Origin: Chlamydiales bacterium
GTDB taxonomy: Bacteria > Chlamydiota > Chlamydiia > Chlamydiales > JAAKFR01
DNA length: 56,590 nucleotides
Direction: 5' to 3'
Assembly (NCBI GenBank): GCA_020831465.1
Contig: JAFIGI010000007.1
Span: 1-56,590 of the forward strand
Numbering within the stretch: the stretch's first letter is position 1; each line of letters opens with the position of its first letter. The position numbers and the translations under genes were made by a program. The notes under the pieces were generated by a model. The model was not told where the DNA came from and did not search any database. It worked only from the letters and a program-made list of their open reading frames with translations. Shown in pieces: positions 35,911 to 44,597 of this stretch.

Positions 35911-37251
35911 ATGAAACCGATTCCATTCAATGCGTTAGCTAAAGATCTTGGGCTGCACCACCCGAATCAAACACTCGTCACGGGAGCCGCAATCGATAGC
36001 CGAAAGTTAAATCCGGGCGACCTTTTTTTTGCTCTTCCGGGAAACAGAGTCGATGGACACGATTTTCTCGAACAGATTGCTCGAAGAGGAGCGTCAGGAG
36101 CTGTAGTTCGGGAAGATTACCGAGGGGAGACCTTTGGCCTCCCTCTTCTGCGCGTCCCTGATGTCTTGCTCGCTTTGCAGGATTTGGCGCGCAGATTGCT
36201 GGAGAAGCGGCGTTCCCAAGTAATCGCGATTACAGGCTCTCTGGGCAAAACGACTGTGAAAGAGTTTGCAGCAGCATTGATCCGGCCAAGCTATAAAATC
36301 TTTGCAAGCCCGCTTAGCTATAATTCGCAAGCCACGGTGCCTCTAAGCATTTTGCTCGCCGACGGAACGGAAGATTATATCATTCTCGAAATGGGAATGA
36401 CGCATAAGGGGCACCTTGCCAATCTCGTTTCGATCGCTCCGCCTGATATCGCGATGGTCACCACTGTTGCCGTTCAGCATGCGGTGAATTTCTCCGACGG
36501 ACTTGCCGGGATCAGCCGGGAAAAAGCCTCGATCTTTTCCCATCCCAAGACACGTCTAGGCCTTTTACATCGAGATATTCGCGACTTTGAGGAGGTTTAC
36601 AATACCGGCAGCTGTCCAAAAAAAACCTTTTCTACAAGCTCGGCGGAGGCCGATTACTTTCTAGAACAGATCCCTAGTGGGGTCCGGATCTATGTTCAAG
36701 GAGAGCATGCTTTTGAGATCCCCCTTGCCCTCCCGGTAAAAGAACACTATCAAAATTTTCTGGCCGCTGTGATTCTTGCTCGCTCTCTAAATATCTCCTG
36801 GGAGCTGATTAGAGAGGCTGCGGCTTTTATCAGGCTGCCGTCCATGCGCTTTGAAAAAGTCGTCAAAAAGGGAATCCTTTTTATCAATGACGCTTACAAC
36901 GCCAATCCCGACTCGATGAGAGCGGCATTGGAAAATCTTCCCAAGCCGCGACCGGGAGGGAAAGTAATAGCCGTTCTGAGCGAAATGGATGCGCTGGGGA
37001 TCTATTGCGAAAGCGGGCACACTCTTGTTGCCGAGATCGCTTTGAAGCACGCGGATATTCTTTTTTGCTTAGGAAAGCGCTGCGAAACAATGTGCGAAAT
37101 TTGGAAAAGGGAGAAAAAGCCCGTTGAACTCTTTGAATCGCGCCAAGACCTTGAATCGGCATTAATGGATCGAGTGAAAGCAGGAGATGTCGTCCTGCTT
37201 AAGGGGGCGCGAGCCTACTCACTCGATCAAATTTTGGATAAATTTGAATAG
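35911..37251 (+). CDS. murF: UDP-MurNAc-tripeptide-D-Ala-D-Ala ligase MurF
   Basis: A 446-residue Mur ligase that adds the D-Ala-D-Ala dipeptide to the peptidoglycan precursor. The N-terminal FFALPGNRVDGHDF region binds UDP, the ATP loop is ITGSLGKTTVKEF, the central domain includes EMGMTHKGHL, and the C-terminal domain shows FINDAYNANPDSMRAAL. It opens the cluster murF-mraY-murD-LysM-ftsW-murG in the chlamydial order. Chlamydiae make little or transient peptidoglycan, used at the division plane. No clear ribosome binding site, but the start agrees with the family. Confidence 0.95.
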   Translation: MKPIPFNALAKDLGLHHPNQTLVTGAAIDSRKLNPGDLFFALPGNRVDGHDFLEQIARRGASGAVVREDYRGETFGLPLLRVPDVLLALQDLARRLLEKRRSQVIAITGSLGKTTVKEFAAALIRPSYKIFASPLSYNSQATVPLSILLADGTEDYIILEMGMTHKGHLANLVSIAPPDIAMVTTVAVQHAVNFSDGLAGISREKASIFSHPKTRLGLLHRDIRDFEEVYNTGSCPKKTFSTSSAEADYFLEQIPSGVRIYVQGEHAFEIPLALPVKEHYQNFLAAVILARSLNISWELIREAAAFIRLPSMRFEKVVKKGILFINDAYNANPDSMRAALENLPKPRPGGKVIAVLSEMDALGIYCESGHTLVAEIALKHADILFCLGKRCETMCEIWKREKKPVELFESRQDLESALMDRVKAGDVVLLKGARAYSLDQILDKFE

Positions 37252-37283
37252 GAATTATATTTCCTTAGCTTTTTAATATAAGT

Positions 37284-38489
37284 ATGCTTCTCTTTTTGAT
37301 CTCATTTTTAAGAGACTACCTCGGAGTTAAAACTCCGGCGGTCTTCGGATATTGCTCGACGCGGATGGCATTGGCGGCGATTACCTCTCTCTTGTTCACG
37401 ATCATTTTCGGGAAACATTTCATCAAAAAACTCTATGAGTGGAAAATCGGAGACCGTGTCCGAAGTGAAGATTGCCCTCTTCTCGGCGAGCTGCATCGCA
37501 ACAAAAATGATACGCCGACGATGGGAGGAGTCTTGATCCTTAGCTCCTTGCTGCTTTCTCTTCTATTTTGGATGGACTTTAAGAACCCCTTTACGCTCAT
37601 TCTCTTTGCGACAACGGTCGTAATCGGATCGCTTGGATCGATCGACGACTATCTGAAACTGCGCTACAAGAATAAAAAAGGAGTTTCAGGAAAAAGAAAG
37701 TTGGCGGTTCAGGGGCTCTTTTCTTTTCTCATCGCTCTTTATCTGCTCTGGACCCCGATGACGGAAGCGCTTCACAGAAAAAACTGGTTTCCTCCGCCCC
37801 AGGGAAAAGAAGAAATCGAGAATCTCTCTGAGCTTGCTGTTTTGACAACTCAGGAATACGCAGCGCGTCTTTATCTCCCGTTTCTTAAACACCCTATCAT
37901 GAAGTTTACGGGCTGGGGGCTGATTTTAATGGCCCTTTTTATCGCTCTTGTGATTACCGGAACGTCCAATGCGGTGAATCTCACAGATGGCCTTGACGGG
38001 CTGGCGACGGGAACCGTGATGCTTGCAGCAAGCGCTTTCTCTTTAATCGCTTTTGTATCGAACAACCTCGATCTCTCAAGATATTTGCACATTCTCTATA
38101 TCGGCGGCAGCGGCGAGATTGCAATCTATTTGGCTGCCCTTGCGGGGGCTTCTCTCGGCTTTCTTTGGTATAACGGCCATCCGGCTCAAGTCTTTATGGG
38201 CGACACAGGTTCGCTGACTCTCGGTGCCATCTTAGGGGTCTCGGCAGTTTTGCTAAAGCGAGAAGTACTTCTTAGCATTATCGGAGGCGTTTTTGTGATT
38301 GAAGCCATTTCGGTAATGCTCCAAGTCGGCAGTTATAAATTACGCAACAAGAAACGTCTCTTTTTATGCGCTCCTCTTCATCACCACTTCGAATATAAAG
38401 GGTGGGCTGAAACAAAAGTTGTGCTTCGTTTCTGGATTATCGGCCTTTTACTTGCGATTGTTGGAATCGCCACGTTGAAATTTCAGTAG
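37284..38489 (+). CDS. mraY: Phospho-MurNAc-pentapeptide transferase MraY
   Basis: A 401-residue integral membrane enzyme that makes lipid I. The motifs DTPTMGGVLIL, GSIDDYLKLR, NAVNLTDGLDGLATG and APLHHHFEYKGW are complete, covering the catalytic Asp residues and the HHH motif. It is about 40 residues longer than the family norm; the extra length sits in the loop WTPMTEALHRKNWFPPPQGK and after, a lengthening also known in chlamydial MraY. Ten helices are expected. Downstream murD follows by seven bases. Confidence 0.95.
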   Translation: MLLFLISFLRDYLGVKTPAVFGYCSTRMALAAITSLLFTIIFGKHFIKKLYEWKIGDRVRSEDCPLLGELHRNKNDTPTMGGVLILSSLLLSLLFWMDFKNPFTLILFATTVVIGSLGSIDDYLKLRYKNKKGVSGKRKLAVQGLFSFLIALYLLWTPMTEALHRKNWFPPPQGKEEIENLSELAVLTTQEYAARLYLPFLKHPIMKFTGWGLILMALFIALVITGTSNAVNLTDGLDGLATGTVMLAASAFSLIAFVSNNLDLSRYLHILYIGGSGEIAIYLAALAGASLGFLWYNGHPAQVFMGDTGSLTLGAILGVSAVLLKREVLLSIIGGVFVIEAISVMLQVGSYKLRNKKRLFLCAPLHHHFEYKGWAETKVVLRFWIIGLLLAIVGIATLKFQ

Positions 38490-38496
38490 TACTACT

Positions 38497-39687
38497 ATGC
38501 ATGTTTTGATTATTGGGCTTGGCGTTAGCGGCAGCGCTGCACGCGCCTTCTGTGAAAAAAGGGGAGATAGGATCACCGTATACGACGACGCCCTTGCACC
38601 TGGCCCTCTCTGTTTAGAGGGAATTGATCTCGCGGTGAAGTCGCCCGGTATTCCCTTTTCTCATCCCTTTGTGCAGGCGGTCCAAAAACGGGGGATTTCT
38701 ATGGTTGGAGAGATCGATCTCGCTTTAAGTGAAATTCGGGGCAAAACCCTTTATGCCATCACGGGATCGAACGGAAAGACGACAACCACCCTACTTGCCG
38801 CCCATCTTCTGAATACCGCAGGAAAAAAGGCGGTCGCTGTTGGAAACGTAGGAAAGCCCCTCATCTCACAAATCGATGCAGACGTCGAATTTTTTGTCAT
38901 CGAGTTGAGTTCATTTCAACTTGAGTCGATCAAAGCAAAAGCCTATTTCGACGCCGGTGCTCTGCTCAATTTGACCCCAAATCATCTCGACCGACATAAA
39001 ACCTTCGAGGCATATGCCAAGGCTAAGCTGCGGCTTGTCGAGTGTCTCAAAGAGGGAGCTCCTTTTTTTGTAGGCGGCGCAGTGGCCAAGCAATATAATC
39101 TATCCGGAATCGTGATATCTCTTGAATCGATTTCCTCTCTCAGTTATAGAGATGAGAGATTTTATCCGCATGATTGGGAAAACATCGCGGCCGCCTATGC
39201 CCTGACGGGCGTTGATCGGCATGTTCTTCAAAAGGGCCTCGCGACTTTTAAAAAACCGCCTCACCGCATTGAATTTGTCCGTCAATACAAGGGAATTACC
39301 TTTATCAATGATAGCAAGTCGACAAGCATCGACGCTGTAGCGAAAGCCGTAGAGGCGATGCAAACGCCGGTCGTTCTAATCGCGGGGGGAGTGGATAAGG
39401 GAGGGGAGTACGCAAAATGGATCCCGCTTTTTCGCGGGAAGGTGCGAAAGGCTTTCCTCATGGGCGAAGCGGCAAAGCGAATAGAGTGCGAACTTAGCTC
39501 AGAAATTGTCGTAGAAAAAGTCGCCGATTTAGAGGAAGGGGTGAAAAAAGCGGCCCTTTTTGCAAAAAAAGGCGAGACGGTATTGCTCTCGCCTGGGTGT
39601 TCGAGTTATGATCAATTCAAGAACTACGAAGACCGTGGAGATAGATTTAAGGAAATGGTTTCTATACTTGAGGAGACACCGCTATGA
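38497..39687 (+). CDS. murD: UDP-MurNAc-L-Ala:D-Glu ligase MurD
   Basis: A 396-residue Mur ligase adding D-glutamate. It has the N-terminal Rossmann part (IIGLGVSGSAARAF), ATP loop AITGSNGKTTTTLLAAHLL, LTPNHLDRHKTFEAYAKAK, the HRIEFV and GITFINDSKSTSIDAV signatures, and the late LLSPGCSSYDQFKNYEDRGD. It is shorter than E. coli MurD (438). It overlaps the LysM gene by four bases. Confidence 0.96.
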   Translation: MHVLIIGLGVSGSAARAFCEKRGDRITVYDDALAPGPLCLEGIDLAVKSPGIPFSHPFVQAVQKRGISMVGEIDLALSEIRGKTLYAITGSNGKTTTTLLAAHLLNTAGKKAVAVGNVGKPLISQIDADVEFFVIELSSFQLESIKAKAYFDAGALLNLTPNHLDRHKTFEAYAKAKLRLVECLKEGAPFFVGGAVAKQYNLSGIVISLESISSLSYRDERFYPHDWENIAAAYALTGVDRHVLQKGLATFKKPPHRIEFVRQYKGITFINDSKSTSIDAVAKAVEAMQTPVVLIAGGVDKGGEYAKWIPLFRGKVRKAFLMGEAAKRIECELSSEIVVEKVADLEEGVKKAALFAKKGETVLLSPGCSSYDQFKNYEDRGDRFKEMVSILEETPL

Positions 39688-40322
39688 GCCGCAGAGATAC
39701 AATAATCGTTGCCGTCTTAGTAAATGCTGCGTTGCTAATGATTCTATTCGCGACAGCCGTTAGATCGGATAAAAAAGAAATAGACCCGAGAAAACAACCT
39801 ACCCAGCTCGCGCAGGCTCCAAAAGAGCGCACTGTGGAGGAGGATTTCTTTTCCACTTCGGTTCCAACTTTCGCTGAGCCCCATGATGAACCCATTTCGT
39901 TCACCGAAGAGATCCAGCTCGCCTATACCCCTCCTCAGCCTATCGAAGAGAAAAAACCCGTTGAAAAACCAAGGCCTCACTCTAACGCCCGTTATGTCGA
40001 TGTAACAGTGAAAAAGGGAGATTTTCTCGAAAAGATCGCGAACGCGAATAACACCACCGTCGCCGCGATTATGGAAGCCAACAACATCTCCTCTACCCAG
40101 CTTAAAATCGGACAAGTGTTGAAAGTCCCTCTCTCGGATTCCAAGCCCAAGCAGCCTGTCAAGCAGAATGAAGGGGAATTCTACGTTGTCAAGGAGGGCG
40201 ACAACCCCTGGCTGATTGCTTCGCGCAACAACCTTCGTCTCGACGAACTTCTCCGGCTCAATGGGTTGGACGAGCAGAAAGCTCGCCGCCTGCGCCCCGG
40301 CGACAGATTACGTATTAGATGA
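39684..40322 (+). CDS. Membrane-anchored protein with two LysM domains
   Basis: A 212-residue protein with an N-terminal membrane anchor (residues about 6-26, IIVAVLVNAALLMILFATAV), a Pro-rich linker, and two LysM peptidoglycan-binding modules: about 108-152 (RYVDVTVKKGDFLEKIANAN to LKIGQVLKVPL) and about 167-212 (FYVVKEGDNPWLIASRNNLR to GDRLRIR). It stands where Chlamydia has nlpD, but no M23 endopeptidase domain is present, so it would bind glycan without cutting it. It overlaps murD by four bases, and ftsW starts four bases after its stop. Confidence 0.88.
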   Translation: MSRRDTIIVAVLVNAALLMILFATAVRSDKKEIDPRKQPTQLAQAPKERTVEEDFFSTSVPTFAEPHDEPISFTEEIQLAYTPPQPIEEKKPVEKPRPHSNARYVDVTVKKGDFLEKIANANNTTVAAIMEANNISSTQLKIGQVLKVPLSDSKPKQPVKQNEGEFYVVKEGDNPWLIASRNNLRLDELLRLNGLDEQKARRLRPGDRLRIR

Positions 40323-40325
40323 CAA

Positions 40326-41486
40326 ATGAGATTATTGGTTCTTTTCTGTGTAATTTTTATTTTTGCGCTTGGGCTGATGATGGTCTTTAATACCTCATCG
40401 GCCGAAATTTTGGACCGCTCCCTCAACAAAAGCATCCATCAGGCCCTTCTTCGTCAAATCACCTTTGGAATCGTTGGGGTGACTTTTTCGATCATGGTCT
40501 GGAGGGTCGGCTATACACATATCTTACGGCTCAGCCCCTACCTTCTCCTATTTTCCGCCCTTCTTCTTCTCCTTGTCTTTGCTCCTGGAGTGGGGAAGGC
40601 ACGCAACGGCGCCCACAGGTGGGTCGGGATCGGCAATTTCACGATCCAGCCTTCGGAGTTCGTAAAATACCTGATTCCAATGGTCTATATAGAGTGGATC
40701 GTGCGCCGCTATAAACATCAGGTTTCACTCTTGACCTTCTGCAAAATCGTCGCGCTTCTCTCCATTCCGATGCTTTTAGTGATGATCGAACCCGATAACG
40801 GGACGACTGCCGTGATGGGAGCCTCCCTGATCCCCCTCTTTTTTATCAGCGGCATCCGGTTTAAATACTGGGCTCTTCCGGTATTAATCCTCCTTTGCCT
40901 CGGAACGGTTGCCGCCTCCCAACTCCCATATGTTCGTGGGCGGATCCAAGTCTATCTCCACCCTGAACTCGATCTCAAAGGAAAAGGGCATCAACCCCAC
41001 CAAGCGAAAATAGCGGCAGGCTCAGGAAAACTCTTCGGAAGAGGGCCGGGAGCCAGCTTGCAAAAACTCACCTATCTACCCGAAGCGCAAAACGACTATA
41101 TTGCTGCGATTTATGCCGAAGAATTCGGGTTTGTCGGAATTCTTCTATTGATTATCCTTTATATGCTTCTAGCCTTTGGAGGATTTTCAATCGCCATGCG
41201 GACCCCTACCGTTATAGGTTGTTATTTAGCAATGGCGATTACATTTTTGATATCTTTGCAAGCCTTTCTAAATTTGGGTGTTGTGTCAGGTTTGCTGCCG
41301 AGCAAAGGAGTTAACCTTCCCTTTTTTAGCCAGGGAGGGACTTCGTTGCTTGCGAATATTATCGGCATCACCATTCTACTCAACATTGAGAGTTATGAGA
41401 AAAAGAAGAATCATCTTGAGCGCAGGGGGCACAGGGGGCCATCTCTTTCCCGCGCAGGCAGTCGCGGAGGTCCTCTGCGAGCATGA
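40326..41486 (+). CDS. ftsW: Division SEDS glycosyltransferase FtsW
   Basis: A 386-residue SEDS-family membrane protein that polymerises peptidoglycan with a class B PBP. GNFTIQPSEFVKYLIPMVYI, IEPDNGTTAVMGASLIPLFF, GSGKLFGRGPGASLQKLTYL and PEAQNDYIAAIYAEEFGFVG are SEDS signatures, and the last helix ends GGTSLLANIIGITILLNIES. The final 28 residues (from KKKNHLERRGHRGPS) are basic and have no counterpart in the family; they arise because the frame runs 92 bases into murG before meeting a stop. Confidence 0.93.
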   Translation: MRLLVLFCVIFIFALGLMMVFNTSSAEILDRSLNKSIHQALLRQITFGIVGVTFSIMVWRVGYTHILRLSPYLLLFSALLLLLVFAPGVGKARNGAHRWVGIGNFTIQPSEFVKYLIPMVYIEWIVRRYKHQVSLLTFCKIVALLSIPMLLVMIEPDNGTTAVMGASLIPLFFISGIRFKYWALPVLILLCLGTVAASQLPYVRGRIQVYLHPELDLKGKGHQPHQAKIAAGSGKLFGRGPGASLQKLTYLPEAQNDYIAAIYAEEFGFVGILLLIILYMLLAFGGFSIAMRTPTVIGCYLAMAITFLISLQAFLNLGVVSGLLPSKGVNLPFFSQGGTSLLANIIGITILLNIESYEKKKNHLERRGHRGPSLSRAGSRGGPLRA

Positions 41487-42435
41487 ACTCCTCTTTGTCG
41501 CGGGCGGTCTAAGTGAGAATCGTTTTTTCGACCCCTCTCGTTTCAACTTTGAAGAGATTCAGACGGCCACTTTCTCTGCTTCGAAGCCGATAGAAATGCT
41601 TCGTGGGGGCAGGCGCATCTTGAAAGGGATGCGGCAGAGCCGAAAGATCCTACGCGCGTTTGCTCCCGACGTTGTGGTCGGCTTCGGCAGTTTTTACACT
41701 CTCCCTCTTCTTTTAGCGGCTAAGCAGCGCAAGGTTCCGATTATTCTCCATGAGCAAAACGCTGTGCCCGGAAAGGTAAACCGCCTCTTTTCTCGTTTTG
41801 CCCATACGACCGCTTTGACCTTTCCCGTCCAAATCAGAGGAGCGACCCGGCTGGTTCACTTCCCCTTGCGCCGGCGTCAGCAAGCGCATGATCCTTGGAG
41901 CTATTTTGGGTTGGAAAAGGGGAGGCCGACCCTCTTGGTCTTCGGAGGCTCACAAGGCGCTCTCCGCCTAAACGCGCTCTTTCTCGAAGCATTACCCCAT
42001 TTGTCTAGGTTTCAGGTGCTACATTTTACAGGAAGGCATCAGGGGGGTATCGAGGAGCACTATAAGGGGCTCCCTCACTGCGTTAAAACCTTCGAGCCGC
42101 ATCTTCTAGAAGCGATGCGGATCGCCGATTTGGCGATCTGCCGAGCGGGGGCATCGACTATCGCAGAGTTGACCGAAACCGAAACACCCGCGCTCTTGAT
42201 CCCATTTCCCTACGCGACCGACAACCATCAGGAGATAAATGCTCGCCACTTTGCCGGTGGAGAAGTTTTATTGGAAAGGGAGCTTACGGGGTTAAAGCTG
42301 GCTGAGGCGATCAATACTTTTCCAATAGAGCGGAAAAAGAAGGAGATTGCGGAATTTAAGCAAAAACGGAATCTCTTGCATCTTTCGGATGTGATTCAGG
42401 ATGTGCTTGGAGGCATTTCACCACTTCAAAAGTGA
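41395..42435 (+). CDS. murG: Lipid II synthase MurG (GlcNAc transferase)
   Basis: A 346-residue GT28 enzyme that adds GlcNAc to lipid I. It shows SAGGTGGHLFPAQAVAE, ILHEQNAVPGKVNRLFSRF, LLVFGGSQGALRLNALFLEA and the UDP-GlcNAc site CRAGASTIAELTETETPALL. The frame opens at 41278, but family homology begins at MRKRRIILSAGG, so the ATG at 41395 is chosen; this lies 92 bases inside ftsW. The 3' end overlaps the convergent gene by 18 bases. In Chlamydia murC-ddlA comes next; here synteny breaks. Confidence 0.95.
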   Translation: MRKRRIILSAGGTGGHLFPAQAVAEVLCEHELLFVAGGLSENRFFDPSRFNFEEIQTATFSASKPIEMLRGGRRILKGMRQSRKILRAFAPDVVVGFGSFYTLPLLLAAKQRKVPIILHEQNAVPGKVNRLFSRFAHTTALTFPVQIRGATRLVHFPLRRRQQAHDPWSYFGLEKGRPTLLVFGGSQGALRLNALFLEALPHLSRFQVLHFTGRHQGGIEEHYKGLPHCVKTFEPHLLEAMRIADLAICRAGASTIAELTETETPALLIPFPYATDNHQEINARHFAGGEVLLERELTGLKLAEAINTFPIERKKKEIAEFKQKRNLLHLSDVIQDVLGGISPLQK

Positions 42436-43425
42436 ACACGTGAGCTTTTCTTTCTCATCTTGTTCTGACTCGACTTTTACAGATCCTTCGTAGATCAGGT
42501 CCTTAAATAACTTAATATCATTAAATAAAGCTTCACCAAAAGGAAGGATGGTGTTAAGGTATAGCTTCGAGAATATCCAATATCTAGAGTTGTCAGTATG
42601 AAGGATGGTGTTGGGGGATAGCTGCGAGATTCTCCAATAGTTAGGGTTGTCAGTATACCGCTGAAAAAAGACCATCACCCCCTCGTAAATTGTCTCTTTA
42701 TCCTCGATTTTCATGCCTACCGCAAAAAAACGTCGATGACATCCATCTATGCCGCCGATAATTGCAGTGTTGTTAGAACGCATCCATTTGATATAGTTAT
42801 CACTATTTTCAGGGTAGCCTGTATCACCAAAATAAAGACTATGGTTATCTAGCATTTCATCTGTAAGGACTACTTTTTGATCTCTAATCTCTTGTGGAAA
42901 ACACTCCTCTACCCCGCTGAAATCTTGAAAAAAGAGAGTGTGAATCCGATAAATACTATCGAGCAGTTTCCTCGATAACATCTTTTCACTATTCACAAGC
43001 GTATACCAGTGGCTGCATACGCGCTGTAGCTTGCTTAATAATTTATAGGCCTCAAAGGTCCTAGGTGCAGCTATCATTTCAAAAATCAAGTGCATTACAT
43101 CATCAGCAATCTGAAAATTATAATAAGATTTATCATTAGTCTTCAGGCTTTGAACTAATCTTACGGGCAAGTCGGGAGGAGGTCTTCTTGATTGCAAGGC
43201 GTCCCATACCCAGCCTACGACTTTGATACTCAATCCTCCAAGAATCGCGGCTCCCCCCAAACCGATAATGACATAACTGCCCCACATATGGGGATTCAAA
43301 TGCAAGCCATAAAGGCCCATCCCTACAAAAAACGCCCCAGCCACTATAGATACCGCAACAGGGATTACGGTTTCGCTTGAGCAATTTCTAAGTGCTGTAT
43401 TAGTCCTACCTAAGCCACAGATCAT
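42418..43425 (-). CDS. Inc-like membrane protein with F-box-like domain, copy A
   Basis: A 335-residue protein with a short polar N-terminus (MICGLGRTNTALRNCSSET). Two hydrophobic helices follow at about 20-41 and 50-71 with a short loop between, the bilobed pattern of chlamydial inclusion membrane (Inc) proteins. Residues about 105-150 (IADDVMHLIFEMIAAPRTFE, then AYKLLSKLQRVCSHWYTLVN) resemble an F-box. The rest is unassigned, with segments shared with copy B (LTDEM, IIGGIDGCHRRFFA). Predicted to be a type III effector in the inclusion membrane presenting an F-box to the host cytosol; this is inference. The region is AT-rich. Confidence 0.6.
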   Translation of the reverse strand: MICGLGRTNTALRNCSSETVIPVAVSIVAGAFFVGMGLYGLHLNPHMWGSYVIIGLGGAAILGGLSIKVVGWVWDALQSRRPPPDLPVRLVQSLKTNDKSYYNFQIADDVMHLIFEMIAAPRTFEAYKLLSKLQRVCSHWYTLVNSEKMLSRKLLDSIYRIHTLFFQDFSGVEECFPQEIRDQKVVLTDEMLDNHSLYFGDTGYPENSDNYIKWMRSNNTAIIGGIDGCHRRFFAVGMKIEDKETIYEGVMVFFQRYTDNPNYWRISQLSPNTILHTDNSRYWIFSKLYLNTILPFGEALFNDIKLFKDLIYEGSVKVESEQDEKEKLTCSLLKW

Positions 43426-43537
43426 AAAATTTTACTTCTGAAAGTATGTTAGCCTGTAATTATACTACTTATTGCAATTTTTGTGTTTTAAATAAAATTA
43501 TTTAATTTATTTGCAATAAGCTAAGCCAATAGGGAAA
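43231..43537. repeat. 307-bp direct repeat, copy A (promoter and N-terminus)
   Basis: This stretch and 44403-44709 are aligned without net length change and are nearly identical. It covers the first 65 codons of copy A and about 110 bases upstream. The high identity of this part, against very divergent C-terminal coding, points to gene conversion or a domain-swap duplication. Confidence 0.85.
43459..43520 (-). promoter_or_regulatory. Promoter region of copy A with dyad TTGCAATAAG sites
   Basis: On the minus strand a perfect TATAAT (43464-43459) stands 34 bases before the ATG. TTGCAATAAG (43477-43468) is directly upstream and its inverse CTTATTGCAA lies at 43520-43511, a perfect 10-bp dyad 33 bases apart. 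The same arrangement occurs upstream of copy B. It may be an operator; no clear -35 was seen. Confidence 0.45.
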
Positions 43538-43619
43538 ATTTAGTCGGTTAGCCTATAGGGCATGGTTTCCTCCTCGTCGTAGGCACGCCAGGCGACATGC
43601 CCGTCCTGCCTTGCTATAT

Positions 43620-44597
43620 CTATTTTTTTGGTTGAAAAAGATTGATCTGTAGATTCTCACTTCCTTCGACCTTCAACTCTCCGGGTTTGCCCCTTAGAAC
43701 CTCGTACAACCAGTCTACAGCATTCCCTTTGTTATTTCTCGGACTCAACCCTCTCCTGATCTTCTCTGTATCGGTCTTAGCTTCATCTTCAGGAAGTAGC
43801 AGCTTGCAAGACCAGTGGTGGGGATTGGAGCGGGATAGTTGATAAAAAACGGCTACAAAACTGTAAATCGCAGTTTGCGCCGATCCTTGATTGGGGTTAA
43901 CCTGCAAAAGGGCCGCAAAAAAATGTCTTGCTAAAAAATCCACACCCCCGATGATTGGAATATTCTTGCCTTCTATGTACTTGATCCAACGAAGCGCACA
44001 TCTCGGATGTCCCGCTACCTCCATAAAATATACATAGTGTGTATCTATATTGCACATTTCATCTGTTAGAAAAGCTTGATCTCTAATGTCTTGCGGAGGA
44101 AGATTTAGCGTATCTGGGAGTTGATCGAGACAAACAGTGGAAGCCCTACGGTAATTTTCTAGATTTTCTCTTGTCGGACTGTAGTTATTAATAAGTTGAT
44201 AGAAGAATGTACAGGTAGAACTCATTCTGATTAGAGCCTTACAGGCATTAATAGGCGAATTGAATTTAAGAATCTTGTCCAAGATCTCTTGCCACATATC
44301 TTTAGGAAAAATGAATTCAGGATATCTTTGTTGAGCGGCCTCTACCGTCTTAGAAATCCTCGTACGCAAGTGAGCCCTCACTGAGTTAACTGCGCCATAA
44401 ATCAATCCTCCAAGAATCGCGGCTCCCCCCAAACCGATAATGACATAATTGCCCCACATACCGGGATTCGAATGCAACCCACAAATGGCCATCCCTACAA
44501 AAAACGCTCCAGCCATTATAGATACCGCCAAAGCGATTAGGGTTTCGTTTGAGCAATTTCTAAGTGCTGTATTAGTCCTACCTAAGCCACAGATCAT
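43620..44597 (-). CDS. Inc-like membrane protein with degenerate F-box-like domain, copy B
   Basis: A 325-residue paralogue of copy A. The first 65 residues are almost the same (MICGLGRTNTALRNCSNETL, then two hydrophobic helices at about 20-41 and 50-70). The following region (FPKDMWQEILDKILKF, then NACKALIRMSSTCTFFYQLI) is a weak match to the F-box helices. The centre keeps LTDEM, IIGGVDFLARHFFAAL and a Tyr/Phe-rich stretch FVAVFYQLSRSNPHHW seen in altered form in copy A. No function is known. It lies 194 bases upstream of copy A, each with its own promoter. Confidence 0.58.
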   Translation of the reverse strand: MICGLGRTNTALRNCSNETLIALAVSIMAGAFFVGMAICGLHSNPGMWGNYVIIGLGGAAILGGLIYGAVNSVRAHLRTRISKTVEAAQQRYPEFIFPKDMWQEILDKILKFNSPINACKALIRMSSTCTFFYQLINNYSPTRENLENYRRASTVCLDQLPDTLNLPPQDIRDQAFLTDEMCNIDTHYVYFMEVAGHPRCALRWIKYIEGKNIPIIGGVDFLARHFFAALLQVNPNQGSAQTAIYSFVAVFYQLSRSNPHHWSCKLLLPEDEAKTDTEKIRRGLSPRNNKGNAVDWLYEVLRGKPGELKVEGSENLQINLFQPKK

